From the NCBI GenBank assembly GCA_018697195.1, contig CM031858.1, forward strand, positions 114,080,380 through 114,144,379: 64,000 nucleotides of DNA, read 5' to 3'. Positions 53,751 to 64,000 of this stretch are shown here, piece by piece. Origin of the DNA: Certhia americana (lineage: Eukaryota; Chordata; Aves; Passeriformes; Certhiidae). The notes under the pieces are model-generated. The model saw nothing but the letters and a program-made list of their open reading frames with translations, ran no database searches and was not told where the DNA came from. The number at the start of each line of letters is the position of its first letter. Within the stretch, counting starts at the first letter, position 1. Both the position numbers and the translations under genes were made by a program.

Positions 53751-53764
53751 GGGGGGGGGGGGGG
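53751..53764. repeat. Run of 14 G
   Basis: Fourteen consecutive guanines, the longest G run noticed in the window, just downstream of SOX17 copy 1. Length calls in such a run are unreliable. Confidence 0.85.
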
Positions 53765-55819
53765 ATAGATTTTTTTCATTAGATGTTAGCTTAGAATCTG
53801 GCTGTGGGATGGGACTGATAAATCAATTATGCTTATTGCTGAAATCTGCGGGGAGGAGGTAACAGTCATTCTGGCTGGCGTTTGCTGTCCTAAGATAAAG
53901 GCGGTGAGTGAGCACCGGGGAGGAGGGGGCAGGGGCAAAAGTGAGCAGACTTGCCCACGATTTACCTGTCTTCCCGAGGACTGGGGGAAATATAAAGTGG
54001 GTCCGTTTTCAAATTACAATATTAAAAAGACTTAGGTTTTTCCCGTGAAGATAACATAGATCGCAAAAAACCCTGCCTCAATCATAGAGAGTTTGAGAGC
54101 AGCCTGTGGCAAAAACTCGAAAGTAATGTAGTACTATTAGTGAGTCTTGAGTCAAAAGGCATTCAGACCCTTAATATTTGTAAAATAGTCTCCCTTAGTT
54201 TATTAATCCTCCATTTTACATTTTCAAATCAAGTCTTCAGTTCTAAGAAATACACCCGAAAATATCCATTCCTGTCAATTTTTCATCTCTCCAGCTAGTA
54301 TATGAATCATGAAATAGGATGATTCTCAGAACAAGACATATATGTTTCTTGATACTTTAATTGCTAAAAGACCACAAACATTACACGTTGAAAATATAGA
54401 TACATAAACCAGGAAACAAATGGCATGAGAGGGCTTCTTCGTCTGGTTGAGTTTTCCTTTATTATGATATTTAAACTACAGATTAAAATATTTGGTCATT
54501 TTTTCTACATGTTCACATCTTCTGTGGGAAAACACTTGACTGGTTTGGAAATAAATCATCAATAAGATTTTCATAACTCAGTCACAATTTCTTTTCAATT
54601 TTCCTTTAGATGCGGGTTTTAGCTCCCCTCTTTCCGTCCTCTCACCCCAACTTATGAGACAGTAAGCCTGAAGCCAGACTTGAAGCTGTAATGTGCTCAT
54701 AATGAAGCTTGAAAACATTCGAATTTTATTTTCTTTTTCTTTCTCTTGTTCTTAATAATAATAATAGTAAGAAGAATACACTTAAATTGGAAATAAATAT
54801 ACACCGGTTTTGGTAAAAATGTTGGCCCACACAACAATCCAACACACCACAAACAATGCCCGAACTGTGTGTGGTGAAGATCGTGGCAAGATCTTCAGCA
54901 ACCCTTTTCACAGAGCTTTTGCAGACTCACCATCCAAGAAGCATATTTCTGTATGTAGTCAGATGTGTAGCTCTTTTTGTTAGCCTCCCTATGAGAATAA
55001 CAGTCGGAAACGTCTTTAAATGTCTGAAAACGTGGCGATTGTTGTACTGACCACTAGCATAAGCAAAATATTGCTGAATGTCTGTCAAGCCCATTTCCTC
55101 CAAAGCATCTTGACTTCATGATCTAAATGCAAGACACACAAATCTGTCCTGTAGCCTTTTTGAAGCGATTCAAACCTTCCTCGCCCATGGTGTGCGCATA
55201 ATGATAATAGGCATATTAAAAGTAGAACCCAATAGTGATAATATTTTTTTCGGAGGGTGCTTTCTCGCATCAAGATTCTTGCTGTTGCGAGCGGTGAAAG
55301 CATTTGCTATGGGCCCCTGGGAGACCTGGAAGAAAGCCGTCAAGTGTGTGACAGAGACCGAGTGGCCTCCTGGCCTCCTAGGGCCGCACTCTTCAGGCAG
55401 GGTCGGATCTGCCACTGCCACTCCGATCCGGAGTTGATCTGCACACAGGGCAATGCGCCCCTGGAAACCGCGCTTATGGTTGTCACTCCAAAAGTAAAAC
55501 CACAACAAAGACAGGTGGCATCTGCAAACCTCTCTAACCTTTACCCAACCTCTCTCAGTTAAACCAACGGCATTATCAGGGTCGGTAGCACTTCCAGCCC
55601 TTCCGACAGGAATGGTGAGTGCGCTTGAAGTGCCATGGAATCACTTATAGCCCCCTCAAAGCCAAAAGGTATTCGCTTTTGTCTTTTGTTTGGTTTTGCG
55701 GGTTTTTGCTGTCCGTCTCTCATTAATTCCCAATAAATCCCTAGTAGGTTCGATTTTTCTTTACACGTCAAGTACCTCACGTTCGGTGTCACATTGCAGC
55801 TGCGAAGATGTTGGTTGTG

Positions 55820-56047
55820 ATTTTTTTTTTTTTTCTGAGTGAGTTGCGTTTGTTAATGACCGTTTTTTTTGGAGGGCGAGTGATTTCTTCTTCTTTGGGG
55901 TGGGGGTTTTTGTTTTGTTTTGTGGGTTTGTTGTTGGGGTTTTTTTTGTTTTGTTTTTTGTTTTGATGGATCTCCTGGTGTGTGTGTGCTGGTGTGTGTA
56001 TGTGTGTGTGTGTGTGTAGTTTGGTGTGTGTGTGTGTGTGTGTGGTA
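55820..56047. repeat. G/T-rich low-complexity tract ending in (GT)n
   Basis: About 230 bp almost free of A and C on the + strand in its middle and right parts: T runs, TTTTG units, then several (GT)n blocks. Confidence 0.9.
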
Positions 56048-58302
56048 TGCTGAAGTAATGGATAGAAAAGTAATGGACTAACGTGGATAAGAAGAGATTT
56101 CAAGGCCATGTACGGAAACTTAAAACACGCGCAAGGTGTCCATACAGGGCAGGCGGCCGGAAAGCTAGGAGATCAAAATAACAACACACTCGCTATGCTA
56201 GAAAAAGCGGAAAATGTCAAGAAATGTGGGGTTCGTGACCTTGCAAAAACCCGAAATTATAAATCACCTCCACATAACTAGCAGATTTCTGCCCTATTTC
56301 TGTAGCGGTGTCTTTTTCCATTACGAAGACGCGATTAATTGATGAAGACCTTAGCAGCAAATACTGCTGACGACTTTTTCCTGTTACACAAATTTAGTTT
56401 CCTTATGCTAGGACAACCCTATTCTTTGTGTTGCCTAGTAACTTCTACCAAGGCGCCGAGAAGTGCCGCACAAAAACCCCTGACAAGTGCTAGCATGCCA
56501 GCACGGATCAGGAGCCAAATACCCCAGGCCAGCCGGGCGTCAGGGCGGCAGGGACAGGCATTCGACGCCTTGTGACAAAGCGACATTAGTGTGCATCAGC
56601 GTGGTGGCTGACTATCGCTGCACGAGGGCAGAAGCCGCGAGACAGAACTGTGAAACCAGTACTTACAACACCCAAATTTGCTTAACGTTAAACAGTCATG
56701 GTAATGTGTGACTAAATAAATGCCAAGAGTATCAGAGTCGGTCGCACTCTTCAGAATCGTCTACAAAAATAGGAATTTCTTTCACCTTCTCTGTGTTTGC
56801 GACAGAGGTCTGAAACACGGCAGCTGTCTGAGCGTCTAAGCGAGTGCTGATCACCCAAGGTTCCGCAGAAGTGCTATATTTAAGTATTATAAGTGTATGG
56901 TTTAACCTGAAGTAGTCTACTCATAAGGTTTGTCACATAAAGGGACTTCAACTAGATATGAATCTTTCCCAGATCAAATGTTAAATAAATCCCTGTTCCT
57001 GATGACATCCTGAGTGATCTTTCTCTCTTGCTTTGGATGCTGCAAAACTGATCCTAGGTTTTGACCGTTTCTGCGGAAAAAACCCCTCAAATTCCACACT
57101 TTTAAAGAAAAAAAGAAAAAGCAATTAGTACACTTTCCTGTGCTGTACAATGCAGGTTATGACGCATTTGCAGAGAAAGGGGTAGGTTATTTGTTCCCTC
57201 CCTGCTTGCAGGCTGTGCAAAGCCACCCGGAGTCGTGCTGTTAACACTAACCCTAAATGTCTGTTAACCATAATTTCTGATGTTCTGGATTAAGGTACCA
57301 AGGTGACTTGTGGCATCCCAGCTCTGAATGATCGGGGCGGCCAGTACATGCTAGATTTATTCTGGAATCGTCAAAGCGTTTTTTATAATTTTTGTTTGTT
57401 TTTTGGGTTTTGCTTAATATGTGCTGCTGAATTTCTGTTTGTGCTCGGAAGTCACTCGTACTCAGGGGAGCTGCTGATGGTGATGGATCGATAGAGCTGC
57501 TCTAGTGCACAAGCTCGACGAACTCATGCTGACCAGGCGCTACGTATGCCATCTGTGATATGGACTGAGTATGAATTAGAGTGGTGACAAATCCTTGTCG
57601 CCTGACGGGATTCGCTGCCGGCCCGTGCTTATCGTCCCGCTCAGCGTGAATGCCCCATTAGGTATCGCTGAAGAAAAACTTGCGGCAAACTCGCAGGTCG
57701 GGTGCCCCCTGCCCACTATTCGTCTCTCAATGTCCACAGCGTGCTCTGGCGCGGGGACGCGGGCACCGTTACCGGGAGTAAGTGGCTGGACGGAGGCCCA
57801 GCCGTGGTGGGAACATCCAACGGCACTCATTGAGCCCTGCCCGTCAGCCTCGGGGGTGGGAAAAGTCTGCGGTGGCCTCTGTAGAGCTGCCAAAACAACG
57901 AGAACGGATCAGTGCAGTGGGGCGCACGGAGGGTGAAGCAAGGGAAGGGGGTTCACTGTACAGGCAGCAAGCAAGGGCAGCAGGGCGGATAGCCAGGCTC
58001 AGAGACAAGCACGCTAAATGAAATGCAGACTTGTAGGGACAGGTCGTCGTACCTCGTCTTGGAGGATGTCAACATTTTCTCAAATAATCACTCCAGCTAG
58101 CTAGTGGCTAGTTTTTATCCCAGGGAAGTTTAAGGTACGTGTCCAAGGAATAAAAGTGATCCTCTGTCATGTTGTGTATATGTGGCGGGTTAAAAACAGA
58201 GTGAGAGACGCTGCTGCGTTGGGACTAAGATACGGATAAATAGTTTTAACTAAAAGAGGATCCTTTTAGATCCCCTAGAAGGAAGCAGGGTAACGAGCGG
58301 TG

Positions 58303-58470
58303 TAAAATAATGGAACAATGTGCCAGAGAAGGTGTAGATGCCCCAATCCGTAGGAAGTGTTCAAGGCCAGGTGGATAGGGCTTGAGCAACCCTGTGGTCT
58401 AGTGGAAGGCGTCCGTCCATTGCGGGGGGCTGGAATGAATGATTGTAAGTGCCTTCCCTTCCACTCAAAA
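58303..58470 (+). mobile_element. CR1 3' fragment riddled with small indels
   Basis: Recognisable as a CR1 tail (GTTCAAGGCCAGGTGGATAG, GGTCTAGTGGAAGGCGTCCG, then a GGGGGGCTGGAA-like segment and CCTTCCCTTCCACTC), but with many one-base gains and losses compared with the tail seen at 28.4 kb. It lies between the two SOX17 copies. Confidence 0.8.
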
Positions 58471-59809
58471 AGTTGTACTTACTTCTGCAGTTTAAAGGGT
58501 TTTATATCAAATATCTTCACCGAAAATTTTGTCCAAAAGAAATGATCAAAACTGTCTGAATCATTATCATTATCAATGGATGTTTCAGTAGGTATCTTAG
58601 CCCCAGTACCTTTCCCAGCCTACAGGCATTTACTTTTCCTGGCTCCAGACCTATGCGACAAGATGAAGTGTCTCTAAACTCGTGTTAAGTGTGCTCTTTG
58701 AAAAGAACTAAGACGCATTTATACTCTCAACTTTCAAGCTAAACATGAACACAGGTATCCAAAAAAGAAATTGTACGATGACTTAAATAATTCCTGGTCT
58801 CTGTCGCTGGAGAGTAGAGGAGGGTTTCCTCACGGCAGGAATCGTCGAGGATGCGTATCCTGCCTCCCGCTCCCCACTCGGGATTTTACCGCTAGTGCCT
58901 GGGAGGGGTAGCCGGCCGACGCTCTACATACACGGCGGAGATAGGCTGTTATGAAAAAGCGCGTCTTATTGAAGGCGAAAAAGGGCGTTAAAAGACCGGC
59001 CAAACTTAATAATGAGGGCAGATTTATTTAGCGTTTCGGGGTTTTTGTATTAGTCGTCAGGGGAATTTCTTTTTTATCAAGTGGTACAGGGTATCTCCAA
59101 ACAACTTCACTCCTGTTTATATTCAGATAAGAGGTGATCATCACGTTAGCACAGATGTGCCTTTCTAGCTGTCCGGTTACTACTGGAGCAAGGAAAATGC
59201 ACCAAGAGAAACCATCCAGATTGTGCCAGATGTTTGCAAAGTCGCGCGCTGTTTATGAGGCAAACTTTCTCTACATTCATCCTGTTTGAAATATGGCACG
59301 ATAACACATCTTCGACGTACGCGTGAAAACGAGGGTGTTGGTACTATCGGAAAATAGAACGAAATACTAGAAAACCGAAAATGTGAAGAAGTATTACAGT
59401 TATGAGAACGACTCATTTATCAAGAACCTCTCAATACGATGGCCAGTAGGATAGTTGTAAATAATAAAACCTCTCAAGCATCAGCTAGTTTTAGGAAAAC
59501 AAAAGGTTATCGCCTTTACAATTTTTCTATATTTTCGATAAAAGGAAGTAGGTTTAATTTTGAATAGTCGTGATTGATGAAACCAGCTGGCAAGGACGGA
59601 AAAGCACAGAGGAGAGCCTGACGACAAGACGATCCTGCTGGGCAGTGACCTTACAGCCAGATGGGAAAACATCTGTCTCATTTCGCGGAAACTGCCTCGC
59701 CATAGCAGAAAGCGCGGATTGCACCGAAGAATCATTCCCTCAGAGCGGCTGGTATGGGGGGAGGGAGCAGAGCCAGGAGCAGCTCTGAGCGGCTCAGGTA
59801 GCACTACAG

Positions 59810-59863
59810 GGTAAGAAGCCAAATTAGAGTGTGAGGCACAGATGATGACTGCCTTCTCCTTAC
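59810..59863. promoter_or_regulatory. 54-bp block identical in both SOX17 copies (copy 2 instance)
   Basis: Exact counterpart of 50412-50465, about 630 bp upstream of the copy 2 start codon. Confidence 0.6.
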
Positions 59864-60274
59864 AAGCTTACATCCCGCATTGTACGAGCAGGCAGAAGCC
59901 GATTGTGCCTCTCAGCAGTGTAATAGGGTATTCGGACAAGTCGCGAATACTCGTGTCACCTTTCACACTTTGTATCTGCCCGCCAAGGACTGTCCATCAG
60001 CGCACGGCATCGGCAGGGCCCGGTCTATGCGATGCCCCTGCGGAGGGCAAGGCTGAAGCCGGTACCGCTCACGAAGGCGCTGCCGGTGCTCCGAAGCCAA
60101 CACCGACACGGTGTCCCTTGAGAGGCCGCGGGGGAGAGCGACGCTGTCCTCGGCGGAGCCCGCGATGCGTTCAGTGCCTGGCCCCGCAGCGCGGGACGGA
60201 GCCGCGGGAGCCGCCCCGCAGGGCAGCGCTGCGGGAGTCACGGCGACCGTCCTGGCCTGCGACGGCCCCCGCCG

Positions 60275-60335
60275 CACACATGGCCGCGCCGAGGCTCAAA
60301 TAGGCCGGGCGGCCGCCGGCTCCCGGCAGCAGCGA
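60275..60335 (+). promoter_or_regulatory. Probable core promoter of SOX17 copy 2
   Basis: Homologous to the copy 1 promoter. The TATA-like CTCAAATAG lies at about 60295-60303 between GC-rich flanks. The CCAAT box is not intact here: the matching bases read CATGG instead of ATTGG. This is either a real loss or an error. Confidence 0.4.
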
Positions 60336-60443
60336 GCGGGCGTCAGAGGCCGAAGTGCGTTGTCCCGTGGGCTGAGCCGGAGCTGCCGGCTTTGGCGGCG
60401 GTCGGCAGCGCGTCCCAACCCGACCGTCCCGTCCGCCGACGAG

Positions 60444-62022
60444 ATGAGCAGCCCCAGATGCGGGCTACAGCCAGCAGCGACGACCAGGTGCAGGGGCGGT
60501 GCTCGTGCCACATGATGCCGCGCAATGTGCCGTGGGCAGAGTCGCTGAGGCCCGCTGGGCGAGGCGAAGGCGTAAGTGGCGGCGCGGACGCCGGTAGGGG
60601 CCGTAGGGCGGCCGGAGCAAGGCCGAGGCGCGGTCCGGCTTCCCATGAACCGACTTCATGGTGTGGGCGAAGGACGAGCGCAAGCGGCTGGCCGCAGCAG
60701 TAACCCGGACCTGCAAAACAACGACGAGCTCAGCAAGATGCTGGGCTGAGAGCGCGGGCCGGGAGCGGGGTGCCGGAGAGCGGGGAGCCCGTGGACGGAT
60801 TCCCACGAGAGCGAGGACTCCGAGAGCAACCCCGGGTAGGGAATGTCGCGGCGAGGGTGGAGGACCTGCGGGCTGTCGGGCGCGGGGGAGACCAGTGTGG
60901 CGGTCGCGAACGGCGGGCGGCGAGAGCTGCGCACGCCGGGCGGTGTGGGGGTGCGGAGGCTGCGGGCGGGGGCGGTGTGGGTGTTATCGTGTTCGGCTTG
61001 GGTGCGATCGTGCGAGCGGGCGGTCTTGACCCGGTGTCGGTGGGTTGCAGGTAAAATCGATGGAAGGCGCTGTCGCTGTCGGAGAGAAGTCGTACCGTTC
61101 GTGGAGGACGGCGGAGCGGCTGCGGGTGCAGCACATGCAGGACCACCGAACTACAAGTACCGCCGCGGCGGCGAGACGCAGGTGAAGCGCTGAAGCGGGT
61201 GGAGAGCGGGATCTGTGCAGCACGGCCTGGCGGAAGGCGGCGGCCGGGGCCGGGCTGGGCAGCGAAGGTGTCGGCACCCCCCCGGCGGCGGCGGCAGGCA
61301 GGATATCCGGTGTGCGTGGAGCAGCATGGGAATGCCGCTCGGCAAGAAGGGCTACGCGGCGGCGGCGGGAGGCGCGGGCCACTACAGGACTGTGCCGGCG
61401 CTGGGCGCCGCGTTCGACGGCTACGGCCTAGCGACGCGGACCCGTCGCAGATGGACGCGGCGGATCGATGCGAGGAGCCTTCTGCGCGGGGCGGAGATAG
61501 GGAGGAGTGCGCGTGGTGCATACGGCTACGGCCGCACCCGGCGGCCGCCGAGTACCGCAGCGGCGTCGGAGGCCGCTGAGAGCCTTCGGGCGCGTCGCTG
61601 CGCAGGCACCTGTCCGCCCGGGGGAGGCGCTGGGCGCGGGCAAGGTCGCTGTCGGGGTGCTGGGATCTGCCGGAGCCGCTGCACGCGTACTACGGCAGTG
61701 CCAGCCGCCGCGCCGGGGCGCGGCCAGCCGCCGCTGCCGCCGCCGTCGGGGGCGTGGGCAGCCCCCCCCCCATCGCCGCCGCACGAGACGGCTGCCGTGC
61801 CGGGAGCAGCTGGAGCAGTGCCGCCGGAGGGAGCTGTGGGCGAGGTAGGACCGAACGGAGTTCGAACAGTCACCTGCGCTTTGCCGCAAGCCACGAGCTG
61901 GGGCTGCCCTTCGGCGGCCACGACGCGGCCGCGCTGTCTTCGCCCGAGCGCGCGGGCCCATCTCGTCGGCCGTGTCGGACGCCAGCAGCGCTGTCTACTA
62001 CGCGGGCTACCCCGACTGGTGA
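60444..62022 (+). CDS. SOX17: SOX17 transcription factor, copy 2 (two exons, frame-disrupted)
   Basis: A second SOX17-like gene in the same orientation as copy 1, starting 9,380 bp downstream of it. The MSSP start lies at 60444 and the rest of the N-terminus continues in other frames. CPWAES-like sequence follows near 60528. HMG box from about 60631: MVWAKDERKRLA reads cleanly from 60658 before a one-base insertion. The second exon gives PFVED, PNYKYR and QVKR, to about 61204. GHYRDC-like and LGAAFDGYGL follow at 61375-61430. LRFAASHELGLPFGGHDAA lies in one frame near 61872-61930, just after a frame-broken EFEQYL at 61858-61876. The end is YYAGYPDW with TGA at 62020-62022. Exonic length is about 1.27 kb. 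It is often correct where copy 1 is broken, as at MVWAKDERKRLA, and the reverse also occurs. No single frame spans the gene. Whether this is a true paralogue or a redundant assembly of one locus cannot be settled by eye. Confidence 0.88.
60745..61050 (+). other. Intron of SOX17 copy 2
   Basis: Placed by homology between the HMG-box half ending in SKMLG (60744) and the half starting with (G)KSW (61051). The acceptor is a good TTGCAG at 61045-61050. The donor reads GCTGAG where copy 1 has GTGAG, consistent with a one-base insertion. Length is 306 bp. Confidence 0.72.
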
Positions 62023-62360
62023 GGGGCTCGCCGAGCACGAGCAAGGACACTGAGCGGGGCGCCGGCCCCGCGTCCTATTAGTAATTATTTGAATCTCCTT
62101 GGGACAGTTCCACGAACTTTGTCTGGCGGACATAAGCTGACTATACTGATTATCATGCAGGCTACTAGCCTCTTCGAACTGTTTTTGCTGGGGGGTTGTT
62201 ACAGAATGTTTACGTCTTTTCTTTTTCGGTCATGCGCGTGATTACTGATGTTTTGGCAAAATCAGCAGTTCACTTGTTTTGCAGAACGTGTTTTTCGTTC
62301 GTGTTGAAATGTATCTGTTTTTTGCATTTCCGGAAAATAAATGAATGTACAGCTGCTTCT
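62023..62360 (+). other. 3' UTR of SOX17 copy 2 with poly(A) signal
   Basis: Follows the TGA at 62020-62022. The first ~75 bp match copy 1. AATAAA lies at 62336-62341, about 315 bp from the stop, with TTTTGCATTT just upstream. Confidence 0.6.
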
Positions 62361-64000
62361 GTCATTCTTCTTGGCCACGTGGCCCTTGAGTGAAACTACT
62401 CTTAAATCGTTCATGCCCTAAGGCGATGCTTTCCGAAGGCAGATAGGATGTGATCCTTTCACCATGACAATGGGTCTAAAACGCCCCCAGGACCAAAGAT
62501 GTTTTTTTCCCAGGTGTGGCTGTGTTCTTATCACAGCGCTTAATAGTCAGATCTCTCCTGCTGGTCTGTCTCTTGGAGTACAGAACATGTGATTGTACTT
62601 GGGTGCATTTTATAGGTTTTTTTCCTTTTGATTTGAGTGCCTATTGTATTTGCATTAATGCATTGGGAAAAAAACTCCAGTCTGCAACAACAGAAGGTAG
62701 GTAATTTTGATATACTAATTTTCACGTATGCGTGGAAATTTCTGGTTTTGGAAAATTGTAGTTGAGAAGATGACTTTACTGTACATAGTGATTTTTGTTT
62801 GAACCAAAGGATTCACAGACCGGATTGAAGGTGTATGTAGAAATCATGTTTCTGCCACCTACCTTCAAGTCTGTTCGTGCCATATAGTGCCATCAGGTTC
62901 ATGCTCAGTTTATATCAATGAGGAGAAAAAACAGTGCAGCTCAAGTACTCAGTTACTGTCTGAGTATCAATTGACCATTAAAAGGTTGGGTTTTTTTGGT
63001 TTTTTTTGTTTTTTTTGTTTTTTTTTTAGTACATCATCATTCTTATGTTTGCAAGATGCGGGCTGGAGTCAACTTGCAATAATTTTAGTCGAAATTTTCA
63101 GATATTTTAATTTGCAAATGACAGTTCAAAAATGTTGTTATCAGAAGTGATAGGCAGTAAGAAATATTTTTGGGTAAGCATGCTTCATCCTGCTTAGTTT
63201 ACTATCCTACAAAGTTTTTTAGGCTACATTGTGGGTCTTATTAACTATTGTGTTATTATTAGACTAGCTGTGGGTGGAGAAATCCTGCAAAAATTCAATT
63301 TGTTCAATTTATGCTTATAAATTGCATAAATTTTTATAAAATTGACACTGACAATTTTTTAAACCTATTATGGATGCAGAGCTGGCTGCATTTTCAAACA
63401 AATCTAGTCAAAACATGGGATTAGAGAATCTTTTATTTAATTATTCAGAAAATGTAATTATATTCAGGTCTCAAGAAGTTCTGATTATGTACACTGCCTC
63501 CAGTTTTTTACCAACATGTCAACACAATAGTGAAAAAAAATCACTTGAAAACCGCGCTTCCTTCAGTGTCGTAACCTCTTCTTCCCCACTTCAAGTTGAG
63601 AATGAGAAAAGTAGGAAAGCCAGTGTCTGATATTAAGGGGGTTGGGTGCAGGGTGGGAAATAAGACTGCATATTTGTCACTGTTTTAAAAGCATATTCAC
63701 ATCAATATATTTTTTTGTCTAGATAGAAATATTTGACATGCAAGGCAATCATACTCCTACAGTATGGGCTGCTAAAACTAGCAGGGACTACCTTTTCTCG
63801 TACCATTGCAGAAATGTTCTAAAAAAACCCCTCAGAATAACAGCAAACTAGATACTTTTAATAGATGTTTAGGTATATTGAAATAATATTAATTTTGTTT
63901 TCTTGCTTTTTTAATCAAAATATTTTCATCAAAATGTTGATTCACTACATACATCCTAAGACAATTTTTTTTTATTTAGTAGTATAGCCTCAGTACCTAG
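62361..64000. other. Intergenic sequence downstream of SOX17 copy 2
   Basis: CpG frequency falls within the first few hundred bases and the sequence becomes AT-rich. No gene or CR1 tail recognised. In other vertebrates RP1 is the next gene on this side, but no RP1 exon is seen here. Confidence 0.6.
62989..63028. repeat. (T8G)n low-complexity tract
   Basis: T runs of 7-9 separated by G, in AT-rich sequence downstream of SOX17 copy 2. Confidence 0.88.

Larger units (their letters stand above)
53060..59734. other. Inter-copy spacer of about 6.7 kb
   Basis: Separates the two SOX17 units. It holds the G14 run, the G/T-rich tract and the indel-rich CR1. CpG is frequent: nine CpGs in the 120 bp at 59281-59400, a segment of only moderate G+C. 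Short GC-richer patches lie near 57590-57860 and 58860-58990. No protein-coding exon recognised and no obvious match to sequence flanking either unit. Confidence 0.6.
60000..62070. promoter_or_regulatory. CpG island over SOX17 copy 2
   Basis: Same extent and character as the island over copy 1: dense CpG from the proximal promoter through the intron and both exons, ending abruptly at the AT-rich 3' UTR. Confidence 0.85.
59735..62100 (+). repeat. Segmental duplication unit B (SOX17 copy 2 with promoter)
   Basis: Direct repeat of 50375-52770, about 9.4 kb downstream. It begins within the GC-rich stretch before 59810 and fades soon after TAGTAATTATTTGAATCT at about 62078-62095. Roughly 7 kb of non-repeated sequence separates it from unit A. 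Confidence 0.85.

Noticed and set aside
51064..62022. Assignment of the two genes to SOX7 or SOX18, or one to each
   Set aside because: Both copies share the SOX17-type N-terminus (MSSPDA/MSSP), CPWAES and the GHYRDC-like to YYxGYPD arrangement, and their introns align with each other. Two different SOX-F genes would not share intron and promoter sequence.
61215..62081. 288-codon open frame on the plus strand
   Set aside because: It overlaps SOX17 copy 2 exon 2 mostly in the wrong frame. Length comes from GC content and frameshifts, not from a separate gene.

Overview
The window looks like an amniote nuclear genome, most likely a bird. The interspersed repeats I can recognise are 3' ends of CR1-type LINEs (about 27.80-27.90, 28.39-28.77, 37.80-37.96 and 58.30-58.47 kb). 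I see no Alu- or L1-like sequence, total repeat load is low, and the base composition is that of a vertebrate gene desert. There are no prokaryotic operons, no recognisable RNA genes and no CRISPR array.

Layout. From 1 to about 46.4 kb is an AT-rich, CpG-poor gene desert. It holds microsatellites, three CR1 remnants, one small orphan CpG island at 22.1-22.4 kb next to a run of 45 A, a near-perfect 53-bp-arm hairpin at 18.98-19.09 kb, and a possible non-coding exon at 41.84-41.93 kb. From about 46.5 to 62.4 kb the character changes: CpG dinucleotides become common even in AT-rich sequence, as expected around an unmethylated developmental-regulator locus. This stretch holds a CpG island at 46.9-47.5 kb, a cluster of TCF/LEF, SOX and octamer-like motifs at 49.89-50.02 kb, and two CpG-island genes. 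The last 1.6 kb returns to AT-rich sequence.

The genes. Both CpG-island genes are copies of SOX17, the SOX-F HMG-box transcription factor of endoderm and endothelium. Both lie on the + strand about 9.4 kb apart, with start codons at 51064 and 60444. Each shows the SOX17 N-terminus (MSSPDAGY-like), the CPWAES motif, an HMG box split by a ~0.3 kb intron at the family's usual site, the GHYRDC...LGA block, the EFEQYL beta-catenin-binding motif and a C-terminus like YYxGYPD. Both are broken by many one- and two-base insertions and deletions, so neither reads through. The indels lie mostly at different places in the two copies, and the ~0.3 kb introns are about as similar as the exons. That fits poorly corrected long-read sequence over a GC-rich gene, or two haplotypes laid end to end, better than two old pseudogenes. 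However, the sequences between and outside the copies do not visibly repeat, and the 3' UTRs largely differ, so a real local duplication, as in amphibian sox17 clusters and the teleost sox17/sox32 pair, cannot be excluded.

How it fits together (inference). In other vertebrates SOX17 sits beside a large intergenic desert on the MRPL15 side. Here 46 kb of non-coding DNA lies upstream on the same strand, so the hairpins, CpG islands, motif cluster and candidate exon are best read as possible cis-regulatory or lncRNA elements of SOX17.
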